Below are positions 1 to 6,077 of a stretch of DNA of 6,077 nt, in pieces. Source of the DNA: Prevotellaceae bacterium (GTDB lineage: Bacteria; Bacteroidota; Bacteroidia; Bacteroidales; UBA932); NCBI GenBank assembly GCA_031278135.1, contig JAITKY010000238.1, positions 1 through 6,077 of the forward strand, given 5' to 3'. A model generated the notes under the pieces. It worked only from the letters and a program-made list of their open reading frames with translations, was not told the DNA's origin and made no database searches. Numbering within the stretch: the first letter of the stretch is position 1; every line of letters starts with the position of its first letter. The translations under genes were made by a program, and so were the position numbers.

Positions 1-26
1 CTTGTGTCTAAGAGGTTTTTTCTTCG

Positions 27-100
27 TGGAGCATATCGGATTCGAACCGATGACCTCTTGCATGCCATGCAAGCGCTCTAACCAGCTGAGCTAATACCCC
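27..100 (-). tRNA. tRNA-Ala, anticodon GGC
   Basis: The minus strand folds into a complete cloverleaf of 74 nt. The seven-pair acceptor stem begins GGGGTAT and closes with ATGCTCC, followed by discriminator A73. The D arm is GCTC-loop-GAGC. The anticodon stem is CTTGC/GCAAG around loop ATGGCAT, which gives anticodon GGC (positions 66-64). The variable loop is five bases, and the T arm is ATCGG-TTCGAAT-CCGAT. The third acceptor pair is G3:U70, the classic alanyl-tRNA synthetase identity element, which supports the alanine call independently of the anticodon. The 3' CCA is not encoded, because the genome reads A-CGA there, so it must be added after transcription. The gene lies 24 bases downstream of purS on the same strand. 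Confidence 0.97.
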
Positions 101-124
101 TTAGCGTTTACGAACGACAACAGA

Positions 125-376
125 TTAACCTTCGTGCAAATCGTACTCAAAACCTTCCATTATTGGATTATGCAGCGTTTTGGAACAAATTTCGTTAACT
201 ATTGTCATAGCCTTTTCCTTGTTTGTTGCCTCTATTTCCAAAGTAATATGTTTTCCTATTCGCACATTTTGCACATCCGAGTATCCCAAGCCGGTTAAAG
301 TCATTCCAACTGCTTTTCCCTGTGGATCGAGCAGGGCTTTCAACGGCATAACATCAATTTCTGCAATAAATTTCAT
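125..376 (-). CDS. purS: Phosphoribosylformylglycinamidine synthase subunit PurS
   Basis: This 83-residue protein is the normal length for PurS, the small subunit that bridges PurL and PurQ in the three-part FGAM synthase of purine synthesis. It does not catalyse the reaction itself; in the family it supports complex assembly and ammonia transfer from PurQ to PurL. Family signatures are visible: LLDPQGKAV at residues 15-23, the GYSDVQNVRIGK stretch at 31-42, and the C-terminal segment around NEICSKTLHNP at 61-71. These align by eye with Bacillus subtilis PurS. The ATG start gives the standard N-terminus and lies 19 bases after the ribH stop, so it is probably translated from the TPR-ribH transcript. 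No Shine-Dalgarno sequence is seen. Its partner gene purL is about 3.4 kb upstream in another unit, and purQ is not in the window. Confidence 0.95.
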   Translation of the reverse strand: MKFIAEIDVMPLKALLDPQGKAVGMTLTGLGYSDVQNVRIGKHITLEIEATNKEKAMTIVNEICSKTLHNPIMEGFEYDLHEG

Positions 377-395
377 AGAATAAACTATTTAACAG

Positions 396-878
396 TTATT
401 TAATTTTAAATTTTGTCATTTTTAATGCTGTATGAGCGGCCTCTATTCCTTTGTTGCCATACTGACCGCCCGAACGTTCGGCAGCTTGTTCAAGCGTATT
501 AACAGTCAGAATGCCAAAGATTACCGGTATTTTCACCGACAGTCCGACCTGTAATATTCCTTGTGTTGCTGCCTGACAAACGTAATCAAAATGAGGTGTT
601 TCACCTTTGATAACACAACCAAGGCAAATCACTGCATCGGGGTTATAGTTCATAGCTGCTGCCTGTGCAGCCAACGGGAGTTCGAAACATCCCGGAACAG
701 TCTCTATTATAATATTTTTGGAAGATACATCCTTCTTTTGCAATTCATCGATAGCACCGGTCAGAAGATTTTGGGTGATTTCGCTGTTCCATTCCGAAAC
801 AATCACTACAAATCTTTTTCCCTCTCCCGAAGGAATAACGCCTTTTATTTCCGACAAATTATGTAAGGATGATACCAT
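396..878 (-). CDS. ribH: 6,7-dimethyl-8-ribityllumazine synthase
   Basis: Lumazine synthase condenses 5-amino-6-ribitylamino-uracil with 3,4-dihydroxy-2-butanone 4-phosphate, the next-to-last step of riboflavin synthesis, in the cytosol. The 160 residues match the family's usual length. Visible motifs are SEWN at 28-31, whose aromatic residue stacks on the pyrimidine substrate in the family; PGCFELP at 62-68; GCVIKGETPHFDYVC at 87-101, with His96 matching the conserved catalytic histidine; and a GNKGIEAA segment at 141-148 in the phosphate-binding and C-terminal helix region. The start lies 5 bases after the stop of the TPR gene, which implies tight co-transcription. No FMN riboswitch precedes the unit, so control by flavin at this locus is not apparent. 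Confidence 0.97.
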   Translation of the reverse strand: MVSSLHNLSEIKGVIPSGEGKRFVVIVSEWNSEITQNLLTGAIDELQKKDVSSKNIIIETVPGCFELPLAAQAAAMNYNPDAVICLGCVIKGETPHFDYVCQAATQGILQVGLSVKIPVIFGILTVNTLEQAAERSGGQYGNKGIEAAHTALKMTKFKIK

Positions 879-883
879 TTGAA

Positions 884-1588
884 CTATTTAGATGCTAATA
901 TTTTAACTCGTTCTATATATTTGTCGATAATGAGGGCTTCGTTGCTTTCGGGATATTTGTATTTGATTTCCTCGTAAAGTACGAGAGCCTTCGAATATTG
1001 CTCAAGTTTTTCGTACACAGTAGAGGCTTTCATCAAATACGAAGGCGACGCCAGATTGTCTTTTTTATACGCTGCCTGTTCGAAATATTTCACTGCTTTC
1101 TCTAAATCGCCTAATTCGACGTAGCAATTCCCGATGTTTGCCAACGCACGGGAAGCAAAAATTTCGTCGTCGGACTTAAATTTACCGAAATAGTTGATTG
1201 CCCGTTCGTATTCTCCCAATTTCAAGCAACAAATGCCGGCATAAAAATTTGCGAGATTTCCCGAAGGAGTAGAACCGTAATCTTCTGCTATCGTCGCAAA
1301 GCCCGGCGCCAACATACCTTGTCCTTCCAACGCCAGTCGAAAAGAATCTTTTTCAAAATAGTTTTGTGGAATAATCATCTGATCCACAGCTTCCTTCTTC
1401 AAAGGTTTGGAAACAAACTCTATATATCCGACATAACCTCCAATAATAAGAACCAGTCCTCCTATTGTATAAATCAAAATATTTTTATATTCCTTGAAGA
1501 AATTTTCAATTTTATGAATCCCTTCGACTATCTCGACAACCGGCTCTTTTTGCTCTTTGTCCTTGTTATTCTGTTTTTTACCTGACAT
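884..1588 (-). CDS. Membrane-anchored tetratricopeptide repeat protein
   Basis: The 234-residue protein begins with a charged lysine- and glutamate-rich segment (1-35), followed by one hydrophobic helix at about 37-59 (NILIYTIGGLVLIIGGYVGY and on). The remainder is soluble and helical. Three TPR-like units can be read at about 111-143 (NFYAGICCLKLGEYERAINYF), 146-178 (ALANIGNCYVELGDLEKAVKYF) and 183-215 (SYLMKASTVYEKLEQYSKALVLY), each with the expected small and aromatic residues. The order of short cytosolic tail, single membrane helix and outer TPR domain resembles YfgM, a chaperone-associated inner-membrane protein, but the similarity is architectural and I do not assign that function. TPR domains bind proteins; the partner is unknown. 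I recall related genes next to ribH in many Bacteroidota. The gene heads a unit with ribH and purS and has its own promoter. Confidence 0.9.
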   Translation of the reverse strand: MSGKKQNNKDKEQKEPVVEIVEGIHKIENFFKEYKNILIYTIGGLVLIIGGYVGYIEFVSKPLKKEAVDQMIIPQNYFEKDSFRLALEGQGMLAPGFATIAEDYGSTPSGNLANFYAGICCLKLGEYERAINYFGKFKSDDEIFASRALANIGNCYVELGDLEKAVKYFEQAAYKKDNLASPSYLMKASTVYEKLEQYSKALVLYEEIKYKYPESNEALIIDKYIERVKILASK

Positions 1589-1620
1589 ATTTATATCTTT
1601 TTTTTCGTTAAAAAGTTGCG

Positions 1621-1652
1621 CAAAAGTAATCTTTTTTTTTCAATTGGTGAAA
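1621..1652 (-). promoter_or_regulatory. Promoter for the TPR-ribH-purS unit
   Basis: Read on the minus strand, TACTTTTG at 1628-1621 is a perfect match to the Bacteroidota -7 box TAnnTTTG. A TTTC at 1652-1649, separated by 20 bases, is a three-of-four match to the -33 box TTTG at the expected spacing. Initiation a few bases downstream would give a leader of roughly 25 nt before the ATG at 1588. The leader is A-rich with no Shine-Dalgarno sequence, as is usual in this phylum. This is a motif-based call without transcript data. Confidence 0.65.
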
Positions 1653-1680
1653 TATTTTGTTAAAAAAAACAGTAAATTGT

Positions 1681-1747
1681 TGTTTCCACTACCGCTATAC
1701 AGGACTTTTCTTCCTCATTTATTGAGATATAAGAAATTTTGGAAACA
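1681..1747. repeat. 8-bp inverted repeat pair
   Basis: TGTTTCCA at 1681-1688 is the exact reverse complement of TGGAAACA at 1740-1747, with 51 bases between the arms. The pair lies in the gap between ilvD and the TPR gene. Nothing recognisable lies between the arms. A chance match of this length in a 300-base AT-rich segment is not rare, so its meaning is uncertain. Confidence 0.4.
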
Positions 1748-1783
1748 GAATATTTTTTTTCTGAAACGGTTTTATTTTCGATT

Positions 1784-1805
1784 ACCTGACGAACTTCGGA
1801 CAGGT
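1784..1805. repeat. Short imperfect palindrome downstream of ilvD
   Basis: ACCTG at 1784-1788 pairs with CAGGT at 1801-1805. After a small internal loop, CG at 1790-1791 pairs with CG at 1797-1798 around a five-base loop. The element is clearly richer in G and C than its surroundings. It lies 84 bases past the ilvD stop but has no T-run after it on either strand, so it does not look like a standard terminator. It could be a short hairpin or a degenerate dispersed repeat. Confidence 0.4.
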
Positions 1806-1827
1806 CAATTCTTCAGCAGAAAAATAA

Positions 1828-1861
1828 ATATTGTTCATACTTATATTGTTCATACTTATAT
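1828..1861. repeat. 15-bp tandem repeat, 2.3 copies
   Basis: ATATTGTTCATACTT occurs at 1828-1842 and again without mismatch at 1843-1857, followed by the first four bases of a third copy (1858-1861). The array is non-coding and begins 27 bases past the ilvD stop codon. With only two full copies it may come from replication slippage, but the perfect identity suggests it is recent. Confidence 0.85.
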
Positions 1862-1888
1862 ACCAATTTACATTTTCCTGTTTTCACA

Positions 1889-3718
1889 TTAAACAATTCT
1901 CACCGCTCCTTTATCTGCCGAACTCACCATATTTGAATATGCTTTCAGTGATTTTGAGATTTTTCGTTTTCTGACCGGCGGAGTGAATGCGTCTTTACCC
2001 CTGTTTTCTTCTTCTGTGCGACGCTGTTGCAGTTCTTCGTCGGAGACGATTACGTTGATGGTACGGTTCGGGATGTCGATGTCGATGATGTCGCCGTCAC
2101 GGACGAGGGCGATATTTCCACCGGCGGCGGCTTCGGGCGAGACGTGCCCTATCGACAGTCCCGATGTGCCACCGGAGAAACGACCATCGGTTATCAGGGC
2201 GCATTCTTTTCCTAAATGTTTTGATTTGATGTACGATGTAGGATAGAGCATCTCCTGCATACCCGGTCCGCCTTTAGGACCTTCGTAGATAATCACAACC
2301 ACGTCGCCTTCGACCACTTTGCCCGAGAGTATTCCCTCGCATGCGGAATCCTGCGAATCGAAGACCTTTGCCGTTCCCTTGAATTTCAGGATACTTTCGT
2401 CCACTCCGGCGGTTTTGACTACGCAACCGTCCTGCGCAATATTGCCTTTTAGTACCGCTAATCCGCCGTCTTTACTGTATGCGTTTTCAAGATTTCGTAT
2501 GCACCCTGCGATTCTGTCGTTGTCAAAACTCGTGAAATAAGAAAATTGCGTGCCTAACGAAAGATTGAATTTCCTTCCGGGCGACGATTTATACCTTTTA
2601 ATATACTCTTGTTTCGACGATTTTTCGTTGATGCCGTACAATTCGATTGCCTCCTTTAACGTCAGACCATCAACACGTTTCGCCGACACATCGACCAACC
2701 CGCCTTTCGACAGTTCTGCCATGATTGAAATTATCCCGCCGGCACGGTTAACATCCTGGACATAATACTTGTTTGTGTTCGGAGCGACCTTGCAGAGACA
2801 TGGCGTTTTTCGTGACAACGTGTCAATATCGTCCATTGTGAAATCGACGCATGCTTCCTGCGCTATAGCCAGAAGATGCAGTACGGTATTTGTCGAGCCG
2901 CCCATTGCGATATCCAAAGTCATAGCGTTTAAGAATGCTTTTCGTGTAGCAATGTTTTTTGGCAGCGTCGATTCGTCGCCTTTGAGATAATAACGTAACG
3001 CATTTTGAACAATCAGTTTTGCAGCGTCTTCGAACAGTTTTTTTCTGTTGCGATGAGTAGCGACGATTGTACCATTTCCGGGCAACGCCATCCCGATTGC
3101 TTCGTTCAGGCAGTTCATCGAATTAGCGGTAAACATTCCCGAACATGAGCCGCAGGTAGGACAAGCCGATTGTTCGATTTTCCGGATTTCCTCGTCGCTG
3201 ACAAATGAATCCGCTGCTCGCACCATTGCGTCGATCAAGTCCAAATGTTTACCGTCGAGTATTCCGGCTTCCATTGGACCACCCGACACAAACACAGCGG
3301 GAATATTCAGCCTCATCGCCGCCATCAACATTCCAGGCGTTATTTTGTCACAGTTACTTATACAAATCATAGCGTCGGCTCGATGTGCATTGACCATATA
3401 TTCGACACTGTCGGCAATCAAATCTCTCGATGGCAGCGAGTAAAGCATTCCGTCGTGTCCCATTGCAATGCCATCATCGATTGCGATAGTATTAAATTCG
3501 GCGGCAAAACATCCCGCTTCTTCGATTATCTTCTTAATCTCCTGTCCGATATTGTGTAGATGAACATGTCCCGGAACAAACTGCGTAAACGAATTAGCGA
3601 TAGCGATAACAGGTTTTCCCATCTGTTTTTCGCTCATTCCGTTGGCTTTAAGCAATGCTCTTGCGCCTGCCATTCGTCGTCCTTCCGTTATCGCCGCGCT
3701 TCTTAAAGGTATCTTCAT
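1889..3718 (-). CDS. ilvD: Dihydroxy-acid dehydratase
   Basis: IlvD removes water from 2,3-dihydroxy acids to give the 2-keto acid precursors of valine, isoleucine and, by way of the valine branch, leucine and pantothenate. The 609 residues are close to Escherichia coli IlvD in length and by eye alignment. Iron-sulfur ligand motifs are present: ISNCDK with Cys123 and CPTCGSCSG with Cys192. The segment QFVPGHVH (46-53) has Gly where the plant-type [2Fe-2S] enzymes carry a third cysteine, so this resembles the E. coli type, which carries an oxygen-sensitive [4Fe-4S] cluster. Other signatures are [13 protein letters not shown] (79-91), MGGSTNT (272-278), [11 protein letters not shown] (480-490) and [10 protein letters not shown] (511-520), whose Ser515 matches the catalytic base of the family. 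The ATG lies 13 bases past the purL stop, and no promoter fits there. The usual partners ilvB, ilvN and ilvC do not follow it. Confidence 0.97.
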   Translation of the reverse strand: MKIPLRSAAITEGRRMAGARALLKANGMSEKQMGKPVIAIANSFTQFVPGHVHLHNIGQEIKKIIEEAGCFAAEFNTIAIDDGIAMGHDGMLYSLPSRDLIADSVEYMVNAHRADAMICISNCDKITPGMLMAAMRLNIPAVFVSGGPMEAGILDGKHLDLIDAMVRAADSFVSDEEIRKIEQSACPTCGSCSGMFTANSMNCLNEAIGMALPGNGTIVATHRNRKKLFEDAAKLIVQNALRYYLKGDESTLPKNIATRKAFLNAMTLDIAMGGSTNTVLHLLAIAQEACVDFTMDDIDTLSRKTPCLCKVAPNTNKYYVQDVNRAGGIISIMAELSKGGLVDVSAKRVDGLTLKEAIELYGINEKSSKQEYIKRYKSSPGRKFNLSLGTQFSYFTSFDNDRIAGCIRNLENAYSKDGGLAVLKGNIAQDGCVVKTAGVDESILKFKGTAKVFDSQDSACEGILSGKVVEGDVVVIIYEGPKGGPGMQEMLYPTSYIKSKHLGKECALITDGRFSGGTSGLSIGHVSPEAAAGGNIALVRDGDIIDIDIPNRTINVIVSDEELQQRRTEEENRGKDAFTPPVRKRKISKSLKAYSNMVSSADKGAVRIV

Positions 3719-3731
3719 GATTCGTTGTTAT

Positions 3732-5951
3732 TTAATTAATTATATTTTCGAGCGAAGTATCGTACAGTTTTCTGAAATCGCTGATAAACCCGAAAGATGT
3801 ATCATCAACCCGTATTTCCGACTTGGTCACATGTCCAAGCGTAGAAATTGGCACGTTGTAATGGCTGACAAAATCGATGAAAGCCGCTTCCCTCGAAGCA
3901 GATACCGATACGACAACCCTGCTTTGCGATTCGCCGAACAGGAATGCATCCTGTCTTATTTCGGCGTCGGAAGTGATGTCGAAACCGAAATTTTCGGGCA
4001 TCGCCGATTCGAGCAGGGCGATGAACAGTCCTCCGTCGGAAACATCGTGAGCGCTGTGAATAATGTTATTGACGATTAAGGCTTTAATCAGTCGCTGTAC
4101 CTCATATTCTTCGTCGAGATCGAAATGAGGTGCGGGTGATTCTTTCACTTTGTGATAACTGTAGAGATATTCCGATGACGAAATATCGTTGTACGAACGT
4201 CCGATAAGGTAAATCATGTCGCCTTTTTTGCGGAACGACAAGGTTGTCTGATATTTCTTATCCTGCAAGATCCCCAACATTCCTATTGTCGGTGTTGGGA
4301 AAACGGCTTCTGTTTTGCCTGCGATTTCCGACTGATTGTAGAAACTCACATTTCCGCCTGTCACAGGCGTTCCGAATTTGAGACATGCTTCGCTCATACC
4401 TTTCACCGTTTCGACAAATTGCCAGTAAATTTCGGGATTATAGGGATTTCCGAAATTGAGACAGTTGGTTATTGCACAAGGATCGCCTCCCGAACAAACA
4501 ACGTTACGCGCTGCTTCCGATACGGCAATCATTGCGCCGATTCGAGGATTCGCCTTAACATAGCGTGAGTTACAATCGACCGTCAGAGCGAGGGCTTTTT
4601 TCGAGTTCTTTATTGAAACTATAGCTGCATCCGATGGAATATTGGTACTCATATTCACGGTACGAACCATAGAATCATACTGTTCATATACCCATCTTTT
4701 CGATGCGATATTCGGATGTCCGGCAAGGAAAAGCGCTATTTCCCTCAGGTTCGAAGGCTCGGAAATATTTTTTATTTTGAACTTGGCATATTCCTTAATA
4801 TATGCGGGTTCGGTGTATTCTCTATCGTACTGTGGAGCGCCTCCGCCCAACGCCAGCGACGACGCGGGAACTTCGGCAACAAGTTCTCCATTATACTTGA
4901 ACAGAAGTTTATCGTCTTCAATAACTTCGCCGATGATGGCGCATTCCAGATCCCATTTTTCGAAAATCGCTTCGACAATATTTTCCTTTCCTTTTTCGAC
5001 CACAGCCAACATTCGTTCCTGCGATTCGGAAAGCAGTATCTCCCAAGCTTCCATGTTTTTTTGACGAAGGGGGACTTTCGACAGATCGATTTTCATTCCG
5101 CATCTGCCCCGTTCCGACATTTCGGAGGTTGAGCAGATGATTCCGGCAGCACCCATATCCTGCATCCCGACCAATGCGCCGCTATCGCGCAGTTCGAGCG
5201 AGGCTTCGAGCAACAGTTTTTCCATAAATGGATCGCCAACTTGAATCGACGGTATGTCGTCGGACGAATCTTCGGTGATGTTGGCAGAAGCAAACGATGC
5301 TCCGTGAATACCGTCTTTGCCCGTTAACGAACCGATGATATACACCGGATTGCCAACTCCCTGTGCTGTCGCCGAAATAGTGTTGCCGATTTCGACCAAA
5401 CCCACCGACATAGCATTGACCAAAGGATTTATCGTGTAACATTCGTCGAAAGCCACCTCGCCTCCGACAACGGGAACACCAAAACAGTTTCCGTAATCGC
5501 CTATTCCCTTAACTACTCCACGTATCAACCGTTTATTGTGTTCTTCGGCGGGCATTCCGAAGCGCAACGAGTTTAACTGTGCAATCGGACGCGCTCCCAT
5601 AGTGAAGATGTCGCGATTGATTCCTCCGACACCTGTCGCCGCTCCCTGATATGGCTCGACAGCGCACGGATGATTGTGTGATTCAATCTTGAATGCACAA
5701 GCGATGCCATCGCCGAGGTTTACCAGCCCCGCATTTTCGCTTCCCGCTTCCGCCAACAGGTGTTCACCCGTTCGCGGCAAGGTCTTCAACCATTTGATTG
5801 AATTTTTGTAAGACGCATGTTCCGACCACATTGCGGAATATATGTTTAATTCCGTGAAATTAGGCGCCCGTCCCAAAATCCTCTGTATCGAATCTAACTC
5901 TTCCGGTAAAATACCGAGTTCTTTCGCAGTTTTGTAATTGACTTCTTGCAT
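3732..5951 (-). CDS. purL: Phosphoribosylformylglycinamidine synthase subunit PurL
   Basis: PurL is the catalytic subunit of FGAM synthase. It uses ATP and ammonia, delivered from glutamine by PurQ, to convert FGAR to FGAM in purine synthesis. At 739 residues this is the short form, which needs PurS and PurQ, not the fused form of about 1,200-1,300 residues that carries its own glutaminase domain; no C-terminal glutaminase is present. Motifs visible in order are [11 protein letters not shown] (41-51, with conserved His45), KIESHNHP (88-95), [20 protein letters not shown] (103-122), the nucleotide-binding GGEVAFDE (163-170), [13 protein letters not shown] (238-250), SESQERML (308-315), [18 protein letters not shown] (486-503), SAHDVSDGG (633-641) and GESQSR (673-678). 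The two similar halves match the usual internal duplication of two AIRS-type domain pairs. The ATG gives an N-terminus like that of other short PurL proteins. Confidence 0.97.
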   Translation of the reverse strand: MQEVNYKTAKELGILPEELDSIQRILGRAPNFTELNIYSAMWSEHASYKNSIKWLKTLPRTGEHLLAEAGSENAGLVNLGDGIACAFKIESHNHPCAVEPYQGAATGVGGINRDIFTMGARPIAQLNSLRFGMPAEEHNKRLIRGVVKGIGDYGNCFGVPVVGGEVAFDECYTINPLVNAMSVGLVEIGNTISATAQGVGNPVYIIGSLTGKDGIHGASFASANITEDSSDDIPSIQVGDPFMEKLLLEASLELRDSGALVGMQDMGAAGIICSTSEMSERGRCGMKIDLSKVPLRQKNMEAWEILLSESQERMLAVVEKGKENIVEAIFEKWDLECAIIGEVIEDDKLLFKYNGELVAEVPASSLALGGGAPQYDREYTEPAYIKEYAKFKIKNISEPSNLREIALFLAGHPNIASKRWVYEQYDSMVRTVNMSTNIPSDAAIVSIKNSKKALALTVDCNSRYVKANPRIGAMIAVSEAARNVVCSGGDPCAITNCLNFGNPYNPEIYWQFVETVKGMSEACLKFGTPVTGGNVSFYNQSEIAGKTEAVFPTPTIGMLGILQDKKYQTTLSFRKKGDMIYLIGRSYNDISSSEYLYSYHKVKESPAPHFDLDEEYEVQRLIKALIVNNIIHSAHDVSDGGLFIALLESAMPENFGFDITSDAEIRQDAFLFGESQSRVVVSVSASREAAFIDFVSHYNVPISTLGHVTKSEIRVDDTSFGFISDFRKLYDTSLENIIN

Positions 5952-5973
5952 ATTGTACTATTTTTTATGATGA

Positions 5974-5981
5974 CAAAGGTA
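5974..5981 (-). promoter_or_regulatory. Candidate -7 promoter box of the purL-ilvD unit
   Basis: On the minus strand TACCTTTG is a perfect match to the Bacteroidota -7 consensus TAnnTTTG, in an AT-rich setting 22 bases before the purL ATG. No good TTTG box is present 19-21 bases upstream, so the -33 element is weak or absent. Transcription would begin close to the start codon and leave a leader of only about 15 nt, with no Shine-Dalgarno sequence and no room for a riboswitch. Confidence 0.5.
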
Positions 5982-6052
5982 TATATTTTAGTTCAGATAA
6001 CATTTAAAAATATTTAAAAAGATTGTGATTCAATGGATTCTATCTGTCATTT

Positions 6053-6066
6053 TTTGAGATTTGAGA
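6053..6066. repeat. Tandem heptamer upstream of purL
   Basis: TTTGAGA is repeated twice without a gap or mismatch, about 100 bases upstream of the purL start and just short of the window edge. It could be a direct-repeat binding site, but in AT-rich DNA such a repeat may be chance. No other gene or RNA is visible between 5982 and 6077. Confidence 0.25.
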
Positions 6067-6077
6067 ACACAAATGAT

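Larger units (their letters stand above)
1589..1888. other. 300-base AT-rich intergenic region
   Basis: This gap separates the purL-ilvD unit from the TPR-ribH-purS unit. I find no convincing gene on either strand. The plus-strand frame across it is very rich in Phe, Leu, Lys and Ile from T-tracts and overlaps both flanking genes antisense. On the minus strand a frame without ATG stays open from 1812 to 1660 (50 codons). A 23-codon ATG frame at 1853-1782 starts inside the tandem repeat. Contents in order of minus-strand transcription are a 15-bp tandem repeat, a short palindrome, an 8-bp inverted repeat pair and the promoter for the TPR gene. No strong intrinsic terminator for ilvD is visible. 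Confidence 0.75.

Noticed and set aside
879..883. FMN riboswitch before ribH
   Set aside because: Only five bases separate ribH from the TPR gene, and the TPR leader is about 25 nt, far too short for an FMN aptamer.
1660..1687. Possible terminator of the ilvD transcript with an eight-T run on the minus strand
   Set aside because: The only stem before the T-run is four AT-rich pairs (AACA/TGTT), too weak to call an intrinsic terminator.
1746..1763. CAGAA/TTCTG inverted repeat around a T-run
   Set aside because: Five pairs around an eight-base loop, with the T-run in the loop and not after the stem, do not make a terminator and are likely chance.
1782..1853. Minus-strand 23-codon frame starting with ATG inside the tandem repeat
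   Set aside because: It is very short, its first residues are a product of the repeat, it has no ribosome-binding or promoter signal, and I recognise no family.
1557..1892. Plus-strand 111-codon frame across the intergenic gap
   Set aside because: It overlaps the ends of two well-supported genes antisense. Its protein is dominated by Phe, Leu, Lys and Ile from T-rich runs, and its VHTYI repeat only translates the 15-bp DNA repeat.
2068..2095. Microsatellite-like GATGTC repeats within ilvD
   Set aside because: They encode the IIDIDIP segment, close to the equivalent segment of E. coli IlvD, so they reflect protein sequence and not an expanding repeat.
4642..5442. Several 60-140 codon frames antisense to or out of frame with purL
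   Set aside because: They are shadows of the purL reading frame, with no independent start signals or recognisable domains.
5952..6077. Purine riboswitch or PurR-type operator upstream of purL
   Set aside because: The candidate promoter leaves a leader of only about 15 nt, and no conserved purine aptamer stem or clear operator palindrome is visible.

Overview
The window reads as chromosomal DNA from a member of the Bacteroidota. It contains five complete protein genes and one tRNA gene, all on the minus strand, so transcription runs from the right edge towards the left. The Bacteroidota reading rests on three points. Both candidate promoters carry the TAnnTTTG box of the Bacteroidota housekeeping sigma factor. 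None of the five start codons has a recognisable Shine-Dalgarno sequence in front of it. A membrane-anchored TPR protein sits directly upstream of ribH, an arrangement I recall from many Bacteroidota genomes. Genus and family cannot be told from the sequence alone.

Layout in transcription order. Positions 6077-5952 are an AT-rich upstream region with a candidate promoter at 5974-5981. purL (5951-3732) encodes the short, PurS/PurQ-dependent form of FGAM synthase. ilvD (3718-1889), dihydroxyacid dehydratase, follows after only 13 bases and is probably co-transcribed with purL. A 300-base AT-rich gap (1888-1589) holds a 15-bp tandem repeat, a short imperfect palindrome, an 8-bp inverted repeat pair and a promoter for the next unit. 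The second unit is the TPR protein gene (1588-884), ribH (878-396) and purS (376-125), with gaps of 5 and 19 bases. A tRNA-Ala gene with anticodon GGC (100-27) lies 24 bases past purS with no clear promoter of its own.

Working together: PurL and PurS are two subunits of one enzyme, the ATP- and glutamine-dependent amidation of FGAR in purine synthesis. Here they lie in two different transcription units about 3.4 kb apart, and the third subunit, PurQ, is not in the window. RibH makes the lumazine precursor of riboflavin, whose pathway starts from GTP, so it depends on purine supply. IlvD belongs to branched-chain amino acid synthesis and has no direct biochemical link to its neighbours.

I see no defence system, mobile element, CRISPR array or unknown multi-gene system. 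All five proteins appear intact. The main points of interest are the scattered PurS/PurL arrangement, the purL-ilvD pairing and the repeat-bearing gap after ilvD.
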